DNA of 31,163 nt from a virus. The notes under the pieces were generated by a model. It was not told the DNA's origin. It saw only the letters and a list, made by a program, of their open reading frames with translations, and ran no database searches. Shown here one piece after another: positions 5,187-12,533 of the stretch (its first letter is position 1; every line of letters starts with the position of its first letter). The position numbers were made by a program, and so were the translations under genes. The stretch lies in the IMG/VR virus record IMGVR_UViG_3300032285_001722, positions 1 to 31,163 of that record, one strand, 5' to 3'.

Positions 5187-6380
5187 ATGAATATAACAAT
5201 TCCAACACCTTTGGTTGATATAATCTTCCAATCAATAAATGTAGACGCTACATTTTCATCTTTAACCGAAACACAAAAACAAAAAGTATTTAATAATTGT
5301 ATCGAATTATGGTTATATATCTTCTCACAACAAGATGATGATAAGTATATAAATATACACAATTCAACATTGGATAAGTATTATGTTAAATTAGATAAGA
5401 AATATGGTTATAAATATATTCTTAATATATTAGAAGAAGCTAAAATATTAGAAATTAATAATAAGTTTAAATATGGTAATAATATTGGCAACTTTCCAAA
5501 ATCATATAGAGTTCTTTGTAACTTTACAACTGATAAAAATACCACAGAAATTAATATCAATCTTGATAAAGTATTTAATAATATACAAGATAAACAATAT
5601 TGGATTGCTAAATATCCACAATATGCTCACCTTATTGAAGATTGTTACAAAACAAAAATAGAATTAAATGATTGGGTTTCTTTTTTATATGCTAATGAAA
5701 ATATGAAGTTAAAATCAAATATTAAAAATGGTTTCTTTAAAGAAAGATATTTAAATACTAATAGAATTATGGATTATATTATGAGAGCAATAAAAATTAA
5801 TGTTAATAATCTTTGGTTTGGTATGTCAGCGCAAGGTCGTTTTTATTCTTCTGTTGCATCATTACCATCAATAATTACACCATTTATTAGATTAGATAAC
5901 CAACCTGTTGTATCAATCGATATACCAAATTGTCAACCACTTTTATTATCATCTATTATTAATAATAAAGATTATAAAAAAGATGTAGAAAATGGCGTTT
6001 TTTATGAAAAATTAGGTAAAATAATTTATGGTGAATGGAACGATGATATAAAACAAAAAGTTAAATTACAAGTAATGATAAGATTTTTTAATGAAGACCA
6101 ATTAAAAACAGGTGATTTTTTTACTGCCCTTAATTTTTTATATCCAGGATTTATTAAAGAATTAAATCTTCTAAAAGAAACTAATAAAATCGCCCATATA
6201 ACACATAAAATGGAATCATTAATAATGGTTGATGGAGTAGGGTCATTAAATATGAATAAGTTGTTGAAACACGATGAAGTTATGATTTATAAAGAAAACT
6301 TTGCTATAGTTAAGAGGTTTATTGAGAATAAGATATTTAATATTTTTTCGGTGAAGGTAAATATTAAAGATAATAAATAA
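5187..6380 (+). CDS. Putative replication protein: winged-helix N-terminus plus family A polymerase-like palm
   Basis: A 397-residue protein. Residues about 30-110 resemble a winged helix of replication initiators (helices, then a Y-I-N-I strand and a NFPKSYRVL wing end). Residues 217-370 show a compact family A polymerase-like series. GRFYSS at 217-222 resembles the TGRLSS box. Motif A is VVSIDIPNCQPLLLS with D245. Motif B-like is KVKLQVMIRFF (291-301). YPGF at 319-322 and MES at 341-343 parallel the Y-P and Q-R-x-E elements. Motif C is HDEV with D363. Both catalytic aspartates are thus present. Exonuclease and large fingers/thumb regions are absent, so it is far shorter than Pol I. Inferred role: initiation and/or synthesis of phage DNA. 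The family assignment is from motif reading only. Confidence 0.65.
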   Translation: MNITIPTPLVDIIFQSINVDATFSSLTETQKQKVFNNCIELWLYIFSQQDDDKYINIHNSTLDKYYVKLDKKYGYKYILNILEEAKILEINNKFKYGNNIGNFPKSYRVLCNFTTDKNTTEININLDKVFNNIQDKQYWIAKYPQYAHLIEDCYKTKIELNDWVSFLYANENMKLKSNIKNGFFKERYLNTNRIMDYIMRAIKINVNNLWFGMSAQGRFYSSVASLPSIITPFIRLDNQPVVSIDIPNCQPLLLSSIINNKDYKKDVENGVFYEKLGKIIYGEWNDDIKQKVKLQVMIRFFNEDQLKTGDFFTALNFLYPGFIKELNLLKETNKIAHITHKMESLIMVDGVGSLNMNKLLKHDEVMIYKENFAIVKRFIENKIFNIFSVKVNIKDNK

Positions 6381-6481
6381 TAAAATACAACAACAAATCA
6401 ACAAAAGTAATTTTTATTTATTCAATGCCAGAACCATAATAAATACTACTATCTCCAGAGAAAAAAATACACATTTAAATG

Positions 6482-6518
6482 AAAAAGCACACCATTATTA
6501 GTTAATGGTGTGCTTTTT
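6482..6518 (+). terminator. Strong intrinsic terminator after the replication gene
   Basis: A 16-bp perfect stem (AAAAAGCACACCATTA at 6482-6497; TAATGGTGTGCTTTTT at 6503-6518) with a 5-nt loop is followed by more T (to 6521). The A-tract and T-tract make it usable from both strands. Confidence 0.92.
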
Positions 6519-6536
6519 TTTCTTAATGAAGCAATA

Positions 6537-6583
6537 ATCCTAACGAGGACTGTCTGCGCTCTCCAGCAGCGCAAGGACGATGA
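6537..6583. other. GC-rich structured island, possible small RNA or cis element
   Basis: In an otherwise very AT-rich genome this non-coding stretch is GC-rich. TGCGCT (6554-6559) pairs with AGCGCA (6567-6572) around a 7-nt loop. A flanking GTC pairs with GAC across a small bulge, and CCT-AACG-AGG forms a mini-hairpin upstream. It lacks tRNA features and a T-run. It may be a small RNA, a packaging (cos/pac) site upstream of the terminase block, or an origin element. Confidence 0.4.
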
Positions 6584-6676
6584 CTAATTATTTCGTAAAT
6601 AAAAACAATAAACCATCCTACTTACCAAAAATGCCTTTTTAAAGCTAATATATATCTTATAAAACAACAAGATATT

Positions 6677-7108
6677 ATGAATAACTTTACAAAAGCATCA
6701 GAAAAAGAAAGAGTAGCATTACAAACAATTCTACCATTAACTACAAACTATACAGATACTAATTCATTTAAACCATATGACGCCGTATCTTTAATAAACG
6801 GCAAAAAATATATTATAGAAGCAAAAGTTAGAGATAGGCATTATAATGATTTATTATTGGAGACAAAAAAATATAATTCTTTATTAGAATTATCACAAAC
6901 TCATTCTTGTGCGATTCTATACATAGTTTTTACACCAGTAGGTACTTATATATTTAACTTAACAGAGCTTAAAGAAACACATCCAGAATTGTTTAAAACA
7001 TCTATTTTAAACTGCCCAAAACAAACTATGGGTAATAACCAAAAAATAGACAAATCAGTAATACTTTTAGATATACAATATTCTAAACAAAAACCTTCAA
7101 TATTTTAA
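6677..7108 (+). CDS. PD-(D/E)XK superfamily nuclease
   Basis: The 143-residue protein has the PD-(D/E)XK core pattern: Y34-D35, then a beta hairpin, then the I-I-E48-A-K50 motif (D-x12-E-x-K). An N-terminal helix carries acidic residues and a following helix (ETKKYNSLLEL) is in the usual position. The size fits a single-domain Holliday-junction-resolvase-like or small restriction-like nuclease. It lies between two strong terminators as a single-gene unit, downstream of the polymerase-like gene, so a role in phage DNA processing (resolution of branched DNA, recombination or host DNA degradation) is reasonable. The precise subfamily cannot be told from sequence alone. Confidence 0.7.
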   Translation: MNNFTKASEKERVALQTILPLTTNYTDTNSFKPYDAVSLINGKKYIIEAKVRDRHYNDLLLETKKYNSLLELSQTHSCAILYIVFTPVGTYIFNLTELKETHPELFKTSILNCPKQTMGNNQKIDKSVILLDIQYSKQKPSIF

Positions 7109-7112
7109 AATT

Positions 7113-7144
7113 AAAAATGCCTCTAAATAATTAGAGGCATTTTT
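7113..7144 (+). terminator. Intrinsic terminator after the nuclease gene
   Basis: A perfect 14-bp stem (AAAAATGCCTCTAA 7113-7126, TTAGAGGCATTTTT 7131-7144) with an ATAA loop. It has A- and T-tracts on its two sides and lies just after the nuclease stop. Confidence 0.92.
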
Positions 7145-7300
7145 AATAAAAACAAGTTTGATTATGGAACCACTAATAAACGAACAAAAGCAAGTAATTT
7201 ATTAATGATACTATTATATAAAATAATTAATAAAAAGTTTAAAAAAGATTAATTTACACTTTTTATTTTTTATATATATAATATAAAAGAAACGAAATAT

Positions 7301-7471
7301 ATGTTAAGAACAAGCAAAGAAATTAAACAAGAAATTAGTGAAGTAAACCTTAAAATGACTAAATGGAAGAATGTGCCTTTAGTTAATATCTATTATAAAA
7401 TGAAGTTTGATAAATTAGTAAGACAATATGCCTTAACAATCCAATTTGAACTAAAACATAAAAAGAAGTAA
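7301..7471 (+). CDS. Small basic hypothetical protein, 56 residues
   Basis: A short frame MLRTSKEIKQEISEVNLK to FELKHKKK, Lys-rich and helical. It begins 156 bp after the nuclease terminator, downstream of a TATATATAATATAA-rich leader, and is the first gene of the six-gene block leading to terminase. No known family. Its placement at the head of an operon suggests a small regulatory or host-takeover protein, but that is inference. Confidence 0.55.
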   Translation: MLRTSKEIKQEISEVNLKMTKWKNVPLVNIYYKMKFDKLVRQYALTIQFELKHKKK

Positions 7472-7505
7472 TCAACAATAATATATACCAAAAAATATAT
7501 ATTAT

Positions 7506-7904
7506 ATGAAGAAGAAAAGAAAACAAGATACTGATATGATTAAACAATATTGGAAAGATGTAGAAATGATACCATTGTTTATAGATAGTAAGAAGTTTAC
7601 TCATAAAGAATGTAGAGATATAGCATTAGAGATGTTTGGTAATTTAAGTGTTTTACTTGAACCAACATTCTTAGATATAGAATCCATTAAGTTTCTATAT
7701 TCTATTGTAGTAAAATGCCTTGAAGAAATGATTTATATAGATGTAAATATATGTGCGTGTTATACTAATTATGTGGCAGAATTATTATCATATTATAAAG
7801 CACAGTCTAATAAAGAAGAATTTTACGAGGTATCTAATAATATATATCTTTTTTTAGAAGAATATAAAATAATTTACAAACCATATTATGAACAAGATAG
7901 TTGA
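7506..7904 (+). CDS. Hypothetical helical protein, 132 residues
   Basis: Unknown. After a strongly basic N-terminus (MKKKRKQD) the protein reads as an all-helical bundle with several aromatic/hydrophobic repeats and a Cys pair near residues 83-85 (NICACYTNYV). No catalytic motif is seen. Two copies of the AT motif TAATATATA-like lie upstream (7479-7487 and 7493-7501), the second 4 nt before the ATG. The 3' end overlaps the next small gene by 17 bp. Confidence 0.65.
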   Translation: MKKKRKQDTDMIKQYWKDVEMIPLFIDSKKFTHKECRDIALEMFGNLSVLLEPTFLDIESIKFLYSIVVKCLEEMIYIDVNICACYTNYVAELLSYYKAQSNKEEFYEVSNNIYLFLEEYKIIYKPYYEQDS

Positions 7905-8016
7905 GATAATAGATTTAATTAAAATCTACGCACAAAGAGGTGATATAAAAGCGGTTGAAATACTAACTGCTGAACTACATTCTCTTATAAAAAAATACAA
8001 AAAAAATGGAAAATAA
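7888..8016 (+). CDS. Small hypothetical helical protein, 42 residues
   Basis: A short frame MNKIVEIIDLIKIYAQRGDI to KKYKKNGK, an amphipathic helical hairpin of about 42 residues. It overlaps the upstream gene by 17 bp and the downstream gene by 11 bp, a compact arrangement typical of phage operons that supports real translation. Function unknown. Confidence 0.5.
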   Translation: MNKIVEIIDLIKIYAQRGDIKAVEILTAELHSLIKKYKKNGK

Positions 8017-8230
8017 CGAAATTATACCAGATAGAAACGAAATCATCACAATCACATATAAAGAAATGAGGTTTGAAATAGATATGTTTAACGACATTAT
8101 GATGATTGAAGATGAGGTTGTAGATATTATAAACTCAGATAACGCAGAAACATTACCAGCTAATTTATTCTTTAGAAGATTAATAGATGGTTATGAACTA
8201 TTACATAAAAATAATACAATTAAGATATGA
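8006..8230 (+). CDS. Small acidic hypothetical protein, 74 residues
   Basis: Unknown. The protein begins MENNEIIPDRNEIITITYKE and is acidic with mixed beta/alpha character and several Met residues in its centre (FNDIMMIEDEVVD). It overlaps both neighbours (11 bp upstream, 4 bp ATGA downstream), so it belongs to a translationally coupled string of small genes before the terminase. Confidence 0.6.
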   Translation: MENNEIIPDRNEIITITYKEMRFEIDMFNDIMMIEDEVVDIINSDNAETLPANLFFRRLIDGYELLHKNNTIKI

Positions 8231-8508
8231 TTTACTTAATGCTACAAACATTCCTACTATCCTTTATTATAACTAAATATGAACCTATACTTTGGACAAT
8301 GGATGCTATATCACCTTTATTTAACAAAAACGCCTTAACTAAATTAATATATAATAGTCTATTATTAGCATTAACTTGCTTAAAATGTTGTAGTTTATAT
8401 GTAGGATTTATAATAGGTGGCTTTTGGTGTGGTATATTTACAAGTGCATTTGCTTATTTATATATGCAAGTATTAGCACCAAAAATAGACAAAATAAGAT
8501 TTAATTAA
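8227..8508 (+). CDS. Small membrane protein
   Basis: The 93-residue protein has a hydrophobic N-terminal segment (about 2-16) and a long hydrophobic region at about 43-85 that can form two membrane helices with a small Gly-rich turn (GFIIGGFWCGIF), ending in a short charged tail. A Cys-Leu-Lys-Cys-Cys cluster sits at about 52-56. It is next to no lysis gene, so it may be an envelope-directed protein of early infection or a second holin-like protein. No family is recognised. Confidence 0.6.
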   Translation: MIYLMLQTFLLSFIITKYEPILWTMDAISPLFNKNALTKLIYNSLLLALTCLKCCSLYVGFIIGGFWCGIFTSAFAYLYMQVLAPKIDKIRFN

Positions 8509-8509
8509 A

Positions 8510-8749
8510 ATGGCAAAGACAACACAACCAACACAAAAAGAATTAGACAAAATAGAATTAACAAGATTACTTCGTATTATATCACCTACTGGTGCTGATA
8601 TGGATAGTATAGAAACATTATACAAAAGATATATTGACGCAAATGCAAGACCAGCAAGAAGAGGTGGTTGTAATACTTGTGGCAATTCTATCGTAGTATA
8701 TTGGAGAAATTTAACAACTTGGTTTCAGAAAAACATAGGTAATTTCTAA
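8510..8749 (+). CDS. Small hypothetical protein with C-terminal CNTC motif
   Basis: The 79-residue protein has a helical N-terminal half (TQKELDKIELTRLLRIISPT) and a Gly/Arg/Cys segment (ARRGGCNTCGNSIVVYW). Proteins of this pattern are seen just upstream of terminase in Bacteroidota phages, but their function is not known to me. The single CxxC could bind metal in a multimer. It starts 2 bp after the membrane protein stop. Confidence 0.62.
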   Translation: MAKTTQPTQKELDKIELTRLLRIISPTGADMDSIETLYKRYIDANARPARRGGCNTCGNSIVVYWRNLTTWFQKNIGNF

Positions 8750-8796
8750 TTACTTTTTTTGCCTTATCAGGTGTAAAACAACGAAAAAAATGAATT

Positions 8797-9195
8797 ATGA
8801 AGTATAAAAAGGAAGAATTAGTACAAATGGTAATCAAAATGAGGTTAGAGCATATGGCTGCTACTAAAACTTGTTTAGATTTCTTAATGAATACTTTAGG
8901 ATATGGTCAAACATATTCTTATGAGGTATTAAGAGATGCGAGATTACAGATTAAAGAATACTATAAAGATATGAACCAATCTTCTTTAGAAGAAGCTTTA
9001 GGACAATTAGAAGAATTGGCTGAGGATGCTAAAAAGAAGAAAGATTATAAGTTAGCATTTGAAGTTAGAAAAGATATATCTAAACTACAAGGTTTATATA
9101 TCGATAAAGTTGATTTAACTTCTAATGGTAAAGATATAACAGAAATAAAATTAATACACATCACAAATGGCAGCACTGGAAGTCAAAATGACTAA
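8797..9195 (+). CDS. terS: Terminase small subunit
   Basis: The 132-residue protein lies immediately upstream of and overlaps the large terminase gene, the standard terS position. The first 60 residues contain a helix-turn-helix-like segment (AATKTCLDFLMNTLGYGQTY, then a helix) for binding packaging DNA. Residues 65-105 form a charged coiled-coil/oligomerisation helix pair (ALGQLEELAEDAKKKKDY). A short C-terminal strand region LQGLYIDKVDL is typical of small terminases. It would form a ring that recognises phage DNA and loads TerL. Confidence 0.8.
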   Translation: MKYKKEELVQMVIKMRLEHMAATKTCLDFLMNTLGYGQTYSYEVLRDARLQIKEYYKDMNQSSLEEALGQLEELAEDAKKKKDYKLAFEVRKDISKLQGLYIDKVDLTSNGKDITEIKLIHITNGSTGSQND

Positions 9196-10342
9196 TGTGT
9201 TTAAGTGGAACTGGGAAGCTTTAAACGATAAAGAATATAAATATATTCTAAATCAAGGTGGCACCAGATCCTCTAAAACATATTCATTATGTCAAGTACT
9301 TATTGTTTATTGTTTAACTAATCCAAAGACAGCAGTGTCAATGGTTCGTATTAGTTTGCCTTTATTAAAGCGTTCTATAATGCGAGATGTAATAGGTATT
9401 CTAAAAGATATGAACTTATATGATGTTAACAACCATAATAAAACAGAACAAGTTTATACTTTTGGTAATGGTTCTTCTATTGAGTTCTTATCAGCTGATA
9501 GTTCTGATAAGTTAAAAGGTCCTGGTAGAGATATATTAGTTCTTAATGAAGCTACTGAACTACCACATTCTTCTTATATGCAATTAGCAATGAGAACAAG
9601 AGGTAAGATTATAATAGATTTTAATCCAGAAGATATGGAGCATTGGGTATATGATTTAATTAAAGACCCAAAATCTATTCTAATTAAAAGTACTTATAAA
9701 GACAATCCATTCTTACCACAAGAACAAGTAGATTTTATTGAAGATATGATTAATGTGGATGAGAATTATTATAAGACTTATGTATTAGGTGAGCGTCCAA
9801 CAAGCACAACCAGAATATATACACACTTTAAACAATATACAGACCAACCAGAAGTAGAAGATTATTGTTATGGATTAGACTTTGGTTTCAATCACCCCTG
9901 TGCTTTAGTTAAAACAAGTTTTAGTGGTAATAAAGTATATATAGAAGAGCTTATTTATAAATCAAAGTTAACAACGGCTGATTTAATAAAAGAAATGAAT
10001 ATATTAGGTATTGATAAGCAAAGGAAAATATATTGTGATAGTGCAAGACCAGAGGTTATTGAAGAATTAAAGCGTGCTGGATATACCAGAGCAGATTTAT
10101 CAGACAAATCAGTTAAAGCAGGTATAGATAAGGTTAAATCTATGGAAGTATTTATACATTATGAAGCAACAAACCTATTAAAAGAGTTTAAATTATATTC
10201 TTGGAAGACATCAAATGATGCTATTTTAGATGAACCAGTTAAATTAAATGATGATGGTATGGATGCGTTAAGATATGCGATACATACTCATCATAAATCA
10301 GGTGGTTTTAATAAGTTTTATACTCAGGTATTCACATTTTAA
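9167..10342 (+). CDS. terL: Terminase large subunit (packaging ATPase and nuclease)
   Basis: PBSX/Terminase_3-like. The ATPase part has the Walker A variant GGTRSSKT (31-38) and a Walker B with catalytic glutamate, ILVLNE (123-128, E128; N in place of D is usual in this family). A motif III-like region includes IIIDFNP (148-154). The RNase H-like nuclease carries D238 (YGLDFGFNHP), D291 (IYCDSARPEV) and the DDGMD cluster at 362-366, completing the acidic triad. Length 391 residues from the first ATG; an ATG at 9188 (residue 8) would shorten the overlap with terS from 29 to 8 bp and is equally plausible. It packages DNA into the prohead through the portal. Confidence 0.96.
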   Translation: MAALEVKMTNVFKWNWEALNDKEYKYILNQGGTRSSKTYSLCQVLIVYCLTNPKTAVSMVRISLPLLKRSIMRDVIGILKDMNLYDVNNHNKTEQVYTFGNGSSIEFLSADSSDKLKGPGRDILVLNEATELPHSSYMQLAMRTRGKIIIDFNPEDMEHWVYDLIKDPKSILIKSTYKDNPFLPQEQVDFIEDMINVDENYYKTYVLGERPTSTTRIYTHFKQYTDQPEVEDYCYGLDFGFNHPCALVKTSFSGNKVYIEELIYKSKLTTADLIKEMNILGIDKQRKIYCDSARPEVIEELKRAGYTRADLSDKSVKAGIDKVKSMEVFIHYEATNLLKEFKLYSWKTSNDAILDEPVKLNDDGMDALRYAIHTHHKSGGFNKFYTQVFTF

Positions 10343-10389
10343 AAAGAATTAGTTTAAAAATTAATATATATAAAAAATAAAATTAATAA

Positions 10390-12270
10390 ATGGCGGCAAA
10401 TACACCATCTTTAAATAAATTAGTTGAACTTATACAATTAGTAAGCCAAAATCATATGATGGTGGCAGACTTTCGCTTTGGTCCATTATGGAACAGAAAT
10501 GCTTTAAAGGATTTAAAGACACCTTATGTCTGGTTAGAAGAAGCAGGTAGCAGAATTACTATGGGTAATGGTTCACATAAGACAGCATTATATACATTCA
10601 ACCTTTATTGCTTGGATAGAATACAAAAAGATGAAACCAACTATGATGAAATATTATCTGATACTAAGTTTATATTAGATACTATTGTAACAGAATTGGA
10701 TCAACATCCATTATTTGTTGATTTAGGTTTATCTTTTGATGCTAATAGTGATGTTAGCTTTGAACCTGTTTATGAAGAAACAGATACTAATGCTAATGGA
10801 CATTCTTGTCAAATTACTTTAAGATTTCCAATTAGATATACTCCTTGTAATGTACCTATCAACCCATTAGGTGGTTATACTTATTCATTAAATAATAATG
10901 TATTCAATTATACATTAACTGGCGTTACTGGTCCACAGGGCCCAATAGGTCCACAGGGTCCAATCGGTGCACAAGGTGCACAAGGTGCTACTGGTGCAAC
11001 TGGTTCACAGGGTCCAATAGGTACACAAGGTGCAATTGGTGCTACTGGCGCAACTGGTGCAACTGGTTCACAAGGTCCACAGGGTGAAAGTGGTACTATT
11101 GGCGCAACTGGACCACAGGGTAATACGGGTCCACAGGGTATAAGGGGTTCCACTGGTTCACAAGGTCCACAGGGTGAAAGTGGTACTATTGGCGCAACTG
11201 GACCACAGGGTAATACGGGTCCACAGGGTATAAGGGGTTCCACTGGTTCACAAGGTCCACAGGGTCAAGTAGGTGGCACTGGTGCTGGTGGTGCGTTGGG
11301 TTATTATATATCAGCTTATGATACAACAACACAGACAAACCCAACTGCTTCAACACCTAATATAATTTATATTAACTCAACAGCTGAAGCTAATGGTATA
11401 AATACTGATGGTGGTAATAAAATTGTATTCCTAAATGGTGGTGTATATAACATTCAGTTTTCGGCTCAATTTGATAGAACAAATAGTGGAACAGATATAA
11501 TAGATATATGGTTAAGAAAAAATGGCACTGATGTAGTATGGAGTAATACAGAGGTTGTAATGAGTGGTGGTGTAGCATCAAGTGCGATAGTTCCTTCTTG
11601 GAACTTTATGCTTACATTAGCCGCTAATGATTATATACAATTAATGTGGAGTGGAACAGATACACATATTAGATTATCATCAGTAGGTACGCAATCAGCT
11701 CCATTAAGACCTGCAATACCTTCTGTTATATTTACTGCTCAACAAGTAATGTACACACAACTTGGTCCAACAGGTTCACAGGGTCCACAAGGTAATACTG
11801 GTTCTACTGGTGTTCAAGGTGCAGTTGGTCCACAGGGTAATACTGGTTCTACTGGTATTCAAGGTGCTACTGGTCCACAAGGTAATCAGGGTGTTGTAGG
11901 TCCAATGGGTGCCTCACAGGGTTCAATATCTGTAATGTTTAATGGTAATGGTGCTAACATAACACTTGGTTCAAAAGGTTATGTGACTGTACCTTATAAT
12001 GCGACTATAACACAATGGAGTTTAGTGTCAACAGCTACTGGTTCTATTACAATAGATGTTGAAAAAGGTAGTTATGCAGCATTTCCTTCAAATGCGAGTA
12101 TAACTGGTACTGATACACCTAAATTAACAAACCAAAATAAAAACTTATCAACTTCTTTAACTGGATGGACTACTTCTGTTGCAGCAAATGATATTTTAGA
12201 ATTTGTAGTATTAAGTAATTCAGGTATAACTTGGTGTAATCTCAATTTAAAATTAACTAAATCAGTATAA
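10390..12270 (+). CDS. Tail terminator-like protein fused to collagen-like fibre and jelly-roll domains
   Basis: The 626-residue protein has distinct parts. Residues 1-155 look like the tail terminator/completion proteins of Bacteroidota phages ([33 protein letters not shown]). Residues about 178-301 are collagen-like Gly-x-y repeats (GPQG, GATG). Residues about 302-455 resemble a C1q/TNF-type jelly roll ([27 protein letters not shown]). A second collagen block spans about 458-508. A C-terminal beta domain (509-626) resembles the tip domain of other collagen-like phage fibres. A tail-end or neck protein carrying a trimeric fibre is implied, perhaps a head or collar fibre for adhesion. No stop or frameshift separates the domains. 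Confidence 0.8.
   Translation: MAANTPSLNKLVELIQLVSQNHMMVADFRFGPLWNRNALKDLKTPYVWLEEAGSRITMGNGSHKTALYTFNLYCLDRIQKDETNYDEILSDTKFILDTIVTELDQHPLFVDLGLSFDANSDVSFEPVYEETDTNANGHSCQITLRFPIRYTPCNVPINPLGGYTYSLNNNVFNYTLTGVTGPQGPIGPQGPIGAQGAQGATGATGSQGPIGTQGAIGATGATGATGSQGPQGESGTIGATGPQGNTGPQGIRGSTGSQGPQGESGTIGATGPQGNTGPQGIRGSTGSQGPQGQVGGTGAGGALGYYISAYDTTTQTNPTASTPNIIYINSTAEANGINTDGGNKIVFLNGGVYNIQFSAQFDRTNSGTDIIDIWLRKNGTDVVWSNTEVVMSGGVASSAIVPSWNFMLTLAANDYIQLMWSGTDTHIRLSSVGTQSAPLRPAIPSVIFTAQQVMYTQLGPTGSQGPQGNTGSTGVQGAVGPQGNTGSTGIQGATGPQGNQGVVGPMGASQGSISVMFNGNGANITLGSKGYVTVPYNATITQWSLVSTATGSITIDVEKGSYAAFPSNASITGTDTPKLTNQNKNLSTSLTGWTTSVAANDILEFVVLSNSGITWCNLNLKLTKSV
11062..11265 (+). repeat. 90-bp perfect tandem repeat in the collagen-like region (2.27 copies)
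   Basis: Units at 11062-11151 and 11152-11241 are identical at the base level, followed by a 24-bp partial third copy (11242-11265). Each unit encodes 30 residues, that is ten Gly-x-y triplets. Exact identity including silent positions indicates recent duplication and a length-variable fibre. Confidence 0.95.
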
Positions 12271-12276
12271 AAAATT

Positions 12277-12285
12277 TAATATATA
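12277..12285 (+). promoter_or_regulatory. TAATATATA start-proximal motif
   Basis: TAATATATA followed by CAAT and the ATG at 12290. It is one of several exact copies placed 4 nt before start codons; see also 15401, 17358, 22494 and 29696. Confidence 0.5.
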
Positions 12286-12289
12286 CAAT

Positions 12290-12532
12290 ATGGAGTACAT
12301 AATCAATTCAACAAGACAAGAAAATGAGGTATTAATAACTAATGTAACTATAACACTTGATAGTGATAATATAATTACTTGCGATATTTCGCATTTTTTA
12401 CCACAAAATTTTAATGATATTAATCAAGGTATAATTAATAGAGCAATAAGTGAACAATTTAAAATAAACACTATTAAATCACTTGAAAATTTAATAAACG
12501 AAATACCAACTAACCAAACAATAATAATTTAA
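12290..12532 (+). CDS. Small hypothetical protein in fibre cluster, 80 residues
   Basis: Unknown. The N-terminal half is beta-rich (EVLITNVTITLDSDNIITCD) and the C-terminal half helical (IINRAISEQFKINTIKSLENLINE). It lies between two fibre-type genes, so it may be a chaperone or a small subunit of the fibre complex. A TAATATATA motif precedes the start by 4 nt. It is followed by the next gene after 1 bp. Confidence 0.58.
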   Translation: MEYIINSTRQENEVLITNVTITLDSDNIITCDISHFLPQNFNDINQGIINRAISEQFKINTIKSLENLINEIPTNQTIII

Positions 12533-12533
12533 A

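Noticed and set aside
5187-6380. Reverse transcriptase (retron or abortive-infection type) preceded by a structured RNA
   Set aside because: No Y-x-D-D motif is present; motif C reads HDE and the GR-x-x-SS box fits family A polymerases instead.
6537-6583. tRNA gene
   Set aside because: GC-rich and folded, but there is no acceptor stem, T-loop or anticodon arm pattern.
7145-7300. Promoter of the small-gene block
   Set aside because: Very AT-rich with many TATA-like runs, but no TTTG / TAnnTTTG pair could be placed, so no promoter is called.
10908-11243. Proline-rich open frame on the minus strand
   Set aside because: It is the exact antisense of the collagen-like Gly-x-y repeats; the Pro/Cys pattern comes from the complement of repeated GGT codons.
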